In this document: one piece after another, positions 6,777 through 10,126 of the stretch
Numbering within the stretch: the stretch's first letter is position 1
How the letters are laid out: each line of letters starts with the position of its first letter
Assembly: GCA_028565635.1 (NCBI GenBank)
Contig: JAOXYB010036495.1
Span: 1 to 10,126 of the forward strand
Direction of reading: 5' to 3'
Origin: Phoronis ovalis
Lineage: Eukaryota > Phoronida > Phoronidae
DNA length: 10,126 nucleotides
Translations under genes and position numbers: made by a program
Notes under the pieces: model-generated
What the model was told of the DNA's origin: nothing
The model's input: the letters and a program-made list of their open reading frames with translations, nothing else
Databases searched by the model: none

Positions 6777-8748
6777 GTAAGCATATATAGCAGCTATTTG
6801 TTAACTTCTACTGTTAGTAGTCGAATTAGCTGTAAGTTTTAGCAACTTTATTTAATATCGAATAATACTAGAAGTAATATCTCACACTTAACTTTTATAG
6901 AATTTTAAGCAGCAAAATCAGGATCATATAAAAAAGTTACATGGCTAGCCGCATATAAAAAATTATGTCCGCTTGCGTTTCAGAGATAGTCATGATTAAT
7001 CTGTCTTCTTTATACGAAATGTATTACCTTGCTCTCAGTGTAAAAAATGCTATTTTCTTAGAAACGATAATAAAAGTATTCATTTTGTAATTTAAACTTT
7101 TCGATAAAGTAAAAGATGTAAGAATGAATTAATATTAATTAATCCCGCCTATTTTACCGAATTCTTTTTAAAAATCCATAATTTATTTATATTACTTTTT
7201 TCCAGGTGACTCTTACACTGAAGATTTTGCATGCGTTGGAAAGTCCAAGGAACTGTTTTGTTGTGCAACTGGATCTTCAACTATAGAGTGGTTCAAAAAC
7301 GTCTCGGGTCAAATGGTATCGTTGAGCGAGGTCAACCAGAACATAGTTTTGGCTGATGGTAACAGAACCCTTGTTCTGTTAGAAACAAATTTAGAAGACA
7401 CTGGAAAATATCGCTGCCTCGCAAGACGAACATTTGACGTCATCAAACATGACTTTTTTCTGAACGTTGCTCGTAAGTTAACGTACAATGACTTGGCATG
7501 TTGATGACTACAATTTGCTGTACAGTGTAGTTCGAACCTAAACACAATTTTGACAAAAAATGATGGTGTTGAAATTTCTATTTATTTATTTTGAACGTTT
7601 ATGCAAATTACTTCTATCCGTGGAGCAAGGATATAGAATATAATAACTTACTTTTTTTCTAAATCGCCACATGGCAACTATTGTTAGTTAATACTCTCTT
7701 TTTAGACTTTTTATAGATATAATTTTCATAAAATTCTTTTTTTCTGCAGAATGTCGAGATTGGAATAGACCACCCGTTGTAACCATGGCACCTAGAGATC
7801 AGCGCCGTCCGGTGGGTGACTATGTAAGCTTTCAATGTCAAGGTTTCTTTGGCTCGGTTAATCGTCTGTCCTCTGAGTGGAATGTTATGCGATGGTTAAG
7901 TTATGACGGGCGATATATGAGAGACGCTGAAGACTTCCCGAGACATACGGTGCACAATATGAACACGTGAGTATTACATATACAAACAACTCTCTAATTC
8001 CTACGGTTTCTCGCCCCGGGGCTCTTACGAAACTTACCCAAAGTACGACTTGTATATTTGTAATACTTACGTGAATAACTTCAATAAGTAATTAAATATT
8101 GTTTGGAAATTAAGCTTCATTAATTGGGATAAAAACATGTTACAATGGAACTGCAACATTGAAAAATCATGCAAATTTAAATTACACATAAGGTGTTAAG
8201 AATAAAAAAAACAAAAACAATAACGATACTCTGAGACGATTTTATACAACGGTACGTCGGAATTACCACTTAACTACTGCAGTTCAAAACATGCAAATTC
8301 TCATCTTGGCGTGATCCCGCTGAAATATTTTTTCCTAAAACAAATATATTAAAAGATTCATGATACTACTAATTAATAAATTCAGCATACATATTTAAGC
8401 TGTTTGTGCGATTTACACAAAATATAAAGCTATCCACTGCCTCTCTGTAAACCCAATAGTTTTCTTTAAGTGCTCTGCATTGCATTTAAAGTTCTCTATA
8501 TCTTTTGTAGGTCAGCTCCGGAAGTCTTAGGTTTGGAGCTCCGGATAACGGATATCCATCAGGAAGACTATGGACAGTACTGGTGCTATCTAGTCAACGG
8601 AATCGATCCACAGACAAAAATAACAGCTACGCTATCACCACCTGATGGCGTGACATTCAGTTCGTCAGACGGAAAGCGTTACAAACTCCACGAGTTTTTT
8701 CTGACGTTAACAGCGTCATTGTACAGGATTCTGAAAAGCGATTACTAG
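6695..8748 (+). CDS. Secreted two-Ig-domain protein, 267 residues, four exons
   Basis: Exons 6695-6776, 7206-7472, 7750-7966 and 8511-8748 join in phases 1,1,2 to 804 bases. Residues 1-18 are a signal peptide (hydrophobic IVTLVLTVICF, likely cut near GEG|VP). Ig domain 1 spans about 30-116, with Cys46 or Cys47, Trp56 and the F-strand DTGKYRC (Cys98). Ig domain 2 spans about 122-230, with Cys146, Trp160 or Trp165 and EDYGQYWC (Cys214). N-glycosylation sequons lie at Asn59, Asn80 and Asn188, the last formed across the exon 3/4 junction. The mature chain has eight cysteines, so Cys22, Cys37, the spare of 46/47 and Cys118 may form extra bridges. A 37-residue tail without a convincing membrane segment follows. 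The product should be extracellular. Invertebrate proteins of this design include recognition and adhesion proteins and receptor ectodomains such as IL-1R-like ones; I cannot name the family. An immune role is inference. Confidence 0.88.
7206..7472 (+). CDS. Ig gene exon 2: complete Ig domain 1
   Basis: The acceptor TTACTTTTTTCCAG and the GTAAGT donor at 7473 are both strong. The exon is symmetric (phase 1 to phase 1) and holds one whole Ig domain: B strand ELFCCATG, C strand IEWFK, sequons NVS and NRT, then ETNLEDTGKYRC and a G strand FFLNV. Symmetric 1-1 Ig exons are the usual module shuffled in animal genes. The minus-strand open frame at 7309-7545 is its shadow. Confidence 0.9.
7750..7966 (+). 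CDS. Ig gene exon 3: first half of Ig domain 2
   Basis: The acceptor TTTTTTTCTGCAG is strong, and the donor is AC|GTGAGT at 7967. The phase-1 entry makes Gln117, then CRDWNRPPVVTMAP leads into the A strand, GDYVSFQCQG is the B strand, and EWNVMRWLSYDG the C strand. The second Ig domain is interrupted by a phase-2 intron after Asn188, unlike domain 1. Confidence 0.85.
8511..8748 (+). CDS. Ig gene exon 4: second half of Ig domain 2, C-terminal tail and stop
   Basis: The acceptor TCTTTTGTAG at 8501-8510 opens a frame that completes Thr189 and sequon NTS. It continues through ELRITDIHQEDYGQYWCYLV, the E-F strands with Cys214, and a G strand ITATL. The tail then runs through SSSDGKRYKLHEFFLTL to a TAG at 8746-8748. 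No good internal donor was seen, so this is taken as the last exon. A receptor-type isoform using further exons beyond the window cannot be excluded. Confidence 0.82.
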
Positions 8749-8862
8749 TCTTTATAGTGTTAACATCATTTTGATTTTAAAACTGCTATAATTTTGTTTT
8801 AATTTATTTTATGCATTTACTTAGCAGAAAATTGAAAAAAACAACATCTGAATAGAATTAGC

Positions 8863-8999
8863 AGGTGCGTATGTGCAGGGTATAGTTATATCTAGGTAGG
8901 CAGATAGAGTTACCTGTGCATGCGCAAGAAGGATATACCTAGGATAGGGATATAGTTTCCTGTGCGTATAGGGACATATCTAGGATAGGGATTGAGTTG
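8863..8999 (+). repeat. Degenerate tandem repeat of about 45 bp, three copies
   Basis: Three diverged units lie at 8863-8912, 8913-8958 and 8959-8999 (50, 46 and 41 bases). Shared words are TGTGC near the start, GGATATA or GACATAT, then TCTAGGATAGG and GATATAGTTT or GATAGAGTT. It lies 115 bases after the stop codon of the Ig gene, probably in its 3' UTR or just beyond. Confidence 0.65.
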
Positions 9000-9006
9000 A
9001 TATTCA

Positions 9007-9012
9007 ATTAAA
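9007..9012 (+). terminator. Possible polyadenylation signal ATTAAA of the Ig gene
   Basis: ATTAAA, the common variant signal, occurs 258 bases after the stop codon and just past the degenerate tandem repeat. No AATAAA is present between 8749 and here. If used, the 3' UTR would contain the whole 45-bp repeat array. Confidence 0.25.
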
Positions 9013-9690
9013 ACGTCGACAAAGAACATGTACATCATTCTTTATACATTATATTGGTTACTTTTAAATGTTAACTTGTCTAATTATGAAACGTTTGAAA
9101 TATATAATATTTATTAACTGTTAATCGACGTGTTCACCACTTTCCATTTCAAGCTTACAATTGCATTCTTATTACTTGAAATTCAACTGTCTCATTATAG
9201 CAACAGTATGGGTTATATTACTGAACGATCAAAGAACCCGGTAACTGGCCTGGTACATGTTAATTCTGCATCCTCTATCGCACGATTTTTATACTCATTA
9301 TAAACGCGCGTATTACCGTGTAACCCTTTTACTAGGTCTAGTTTATGCGGAAAGGGACACAGATCACGACCAAATGGGCAGTACTTGTAATCGTGTGAAG
9401 ATGTTTCGAATGATTGTCATGCATGGAAAATGATACGCAAAATTATAATTTTCTCCAATCATTAATTTTGAATTCTTAATAACTATTAGCATCTAGTATT
9501 GTTGGCTTGCATTATGATTAATTTAAATCAAATTGTAATTGTGTCGATTTTCATAAAATAATAATTACCCGATTCATACTTGAAATTGTGGCGGAAAATG
9601 TTCGGTACTAACCATAGTCAATTGCTGTTATATTCCTTCAATTTAACAAGAGCGAAATAATTATATACGTCAATGTTCCTTGCCAACCGA
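9013..9690. other. Gene-free AT-rich stretch downstream of the Ig gene
   Basis: No exon, RNA gene or repeat is supported here. A slightly GC-richer patch at about 9225-9400 has no open frame with a recognisable motif and no splice-site pair of note. The minus-strand frame that reaches 9638 runs mainly through the repeat element and is not treated as coding. Confidence 0.5.
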
Positions 9691-9890
9691 GATAAGCCTT
9701 TCTCTCTGCGTGATCCATCCCTACCACGTTTGTTCTATCATTATGTCTCATTCTGAATAGGTATCGCCGGGGAGCTTGCTTTTTGCTTAGCTGACTATAG
9801 ATAAAATCTGGCACCACAACATGCGTGTGATAAACCCCCAACCCTCTTAGTTCACTGTTATACATATTATTGTAAGCTGTAATTTGATTG

Positions 9891-9911
9891 GTGTCAAGAC
9901 GTTCGTGACAC
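9891..9911 (+). repeat. Conserved hairpin GTGTCA-N9-TGACAC inside the element
   Basis: GTGTCA at 9891-9896 and TGACAC at 9906-9911 are exact inverted repeats around nine bases. The same arms at the same spacing occur in copy 1 at 2582-2602, although the loop bases differ between copies. Confidence 0.55.
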
Positions 9912-10006
9912 TTTATACCGAAACAAAGGGATTGTCGTTCTTCTGCTTTCCGAGATAATAAACTAAAATTTATTATAGTCAGTTAAGCCCAGATGTTAGT
10001 TGAGAA

Positions 10007-10126
10007 GGTACGGAACACTAAGGGACTGATTTATTCAGATTGCATGTTGTGCTGGTACGGAACACTAAGGGACTGATTTATTCAGATTGCATGTTGTGCT
10101 GGTACGGAACACTAAGGGACTGATTT
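10007..10126 (+). repeat. Exact 47-bp tandem array running off the window
   Basis: The unit beginning GGTACGGAACACTAAGGGAC is repeated at 10007-10053 and 10054-10100 without a single difference, and a third copy starts at 10101 and is cut at 10126. Identity of the copies means recent amplification or homogenisation. The single diverged unit in copy 1 of the element is read on the minus strand ending at 2490. Confidence 0.85.

Larger units (their letters stand above)
9703..10126 (+). mobile_element. Dispersed repeat, copy 2, with expanded tandem core, cut by the window end
   Basis: This is the second copy of the element at 2441-2787, in opposite orientation, matching from CTGCGTGATCC through to GGTACGGAACACTAA. 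It differs by carrying at least 2.5 exact copies of a 47-bp unit where copy 1 has one. Elements with an internal or terminal tandem array and no coding capacity are common in molluscan genomes, where some are Helitron-like; the class here is not established. The other end lies beyond the window. Confidence 0.68.

Noticed and set aside
8470-8748. Independent 92-residue protein starting at 8470
   Set aside because: The first 13-14 codons are intron sequence before a strong acceptor at 8510; the remainder is exon 4 of the Ig gene.
9638-9865. Minus-strand open frame of 75 codons
   Set aside because: It runs mainly through copy 2 of the repeat on the opposite strand of the element and has no family motif.

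Overview
The window is eukaryotic nuclear DNA. It is AT-rich, its genes are split into short exons by GT-AG introns with T-rich acceptor tracts, and it carries a tRNA-derived SINE-like unit and dispersed repeats. A secreted two-domain immunoglobulin (Ig) protein, introns of 0.3 to 1.3 kb and a repeat family with an internal tandem array fit an invertebrate animal, plausibly a mollusc or another lophotrochozoan. The taxon is inference. No bacterial, viral or CRISPR feature was seen.

Layout. (1) About 1-3400, + strand: the 3' part, or possibly all, of a gene I do not recognise. Five short open segments (42-165, 1436-1564, 1883-2007, 2276-2371, 3236-3316) have good donors and mostly good acceptors. 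Their phases (1,1,0,0) join into one open frame ending in a lysine-rich tail and TAA, with AATAAA 58 bases later. The product is mostly helical and faintly TPR-like. Its introns hold a degraded tRNA-derived SINE with a CTCF-like motif, telomere-like tracts, a TG-rich microsatellite and one copy of a dispersed repeat. (2) About 3400-6170: mostly intergenic, with short tandem repeats and one weak orphan exon candidate at 5003-5079. (3) About 6170-6660: a probable regulatory region with a CRE, two kappaB-like sites, an 85-bp tandem duplication carrying TATAAAAA twice, and a TATA/initiator pair at canonical spacing. (4) 6695-8748, + strand: a complete four-exon gene for a 267-residue secreted protein with a signal peptide and two Ig domains. 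(5) 8863-10126: degenerate tandem repeats, a gene-free stretch, then a second copy of the dispersed repeat in inverted orientation, ending in an exact 47-bp tandem array that runs off the window.

The two genes lie on the same strand about 3.3 kb apart and show no evident functional link. The strongest candidates for new biology are the Ig protein, which has no close family assignment, an unusual C-terminal tail and an apparently immune-type promoter, and the unrecognised five-exon protein.
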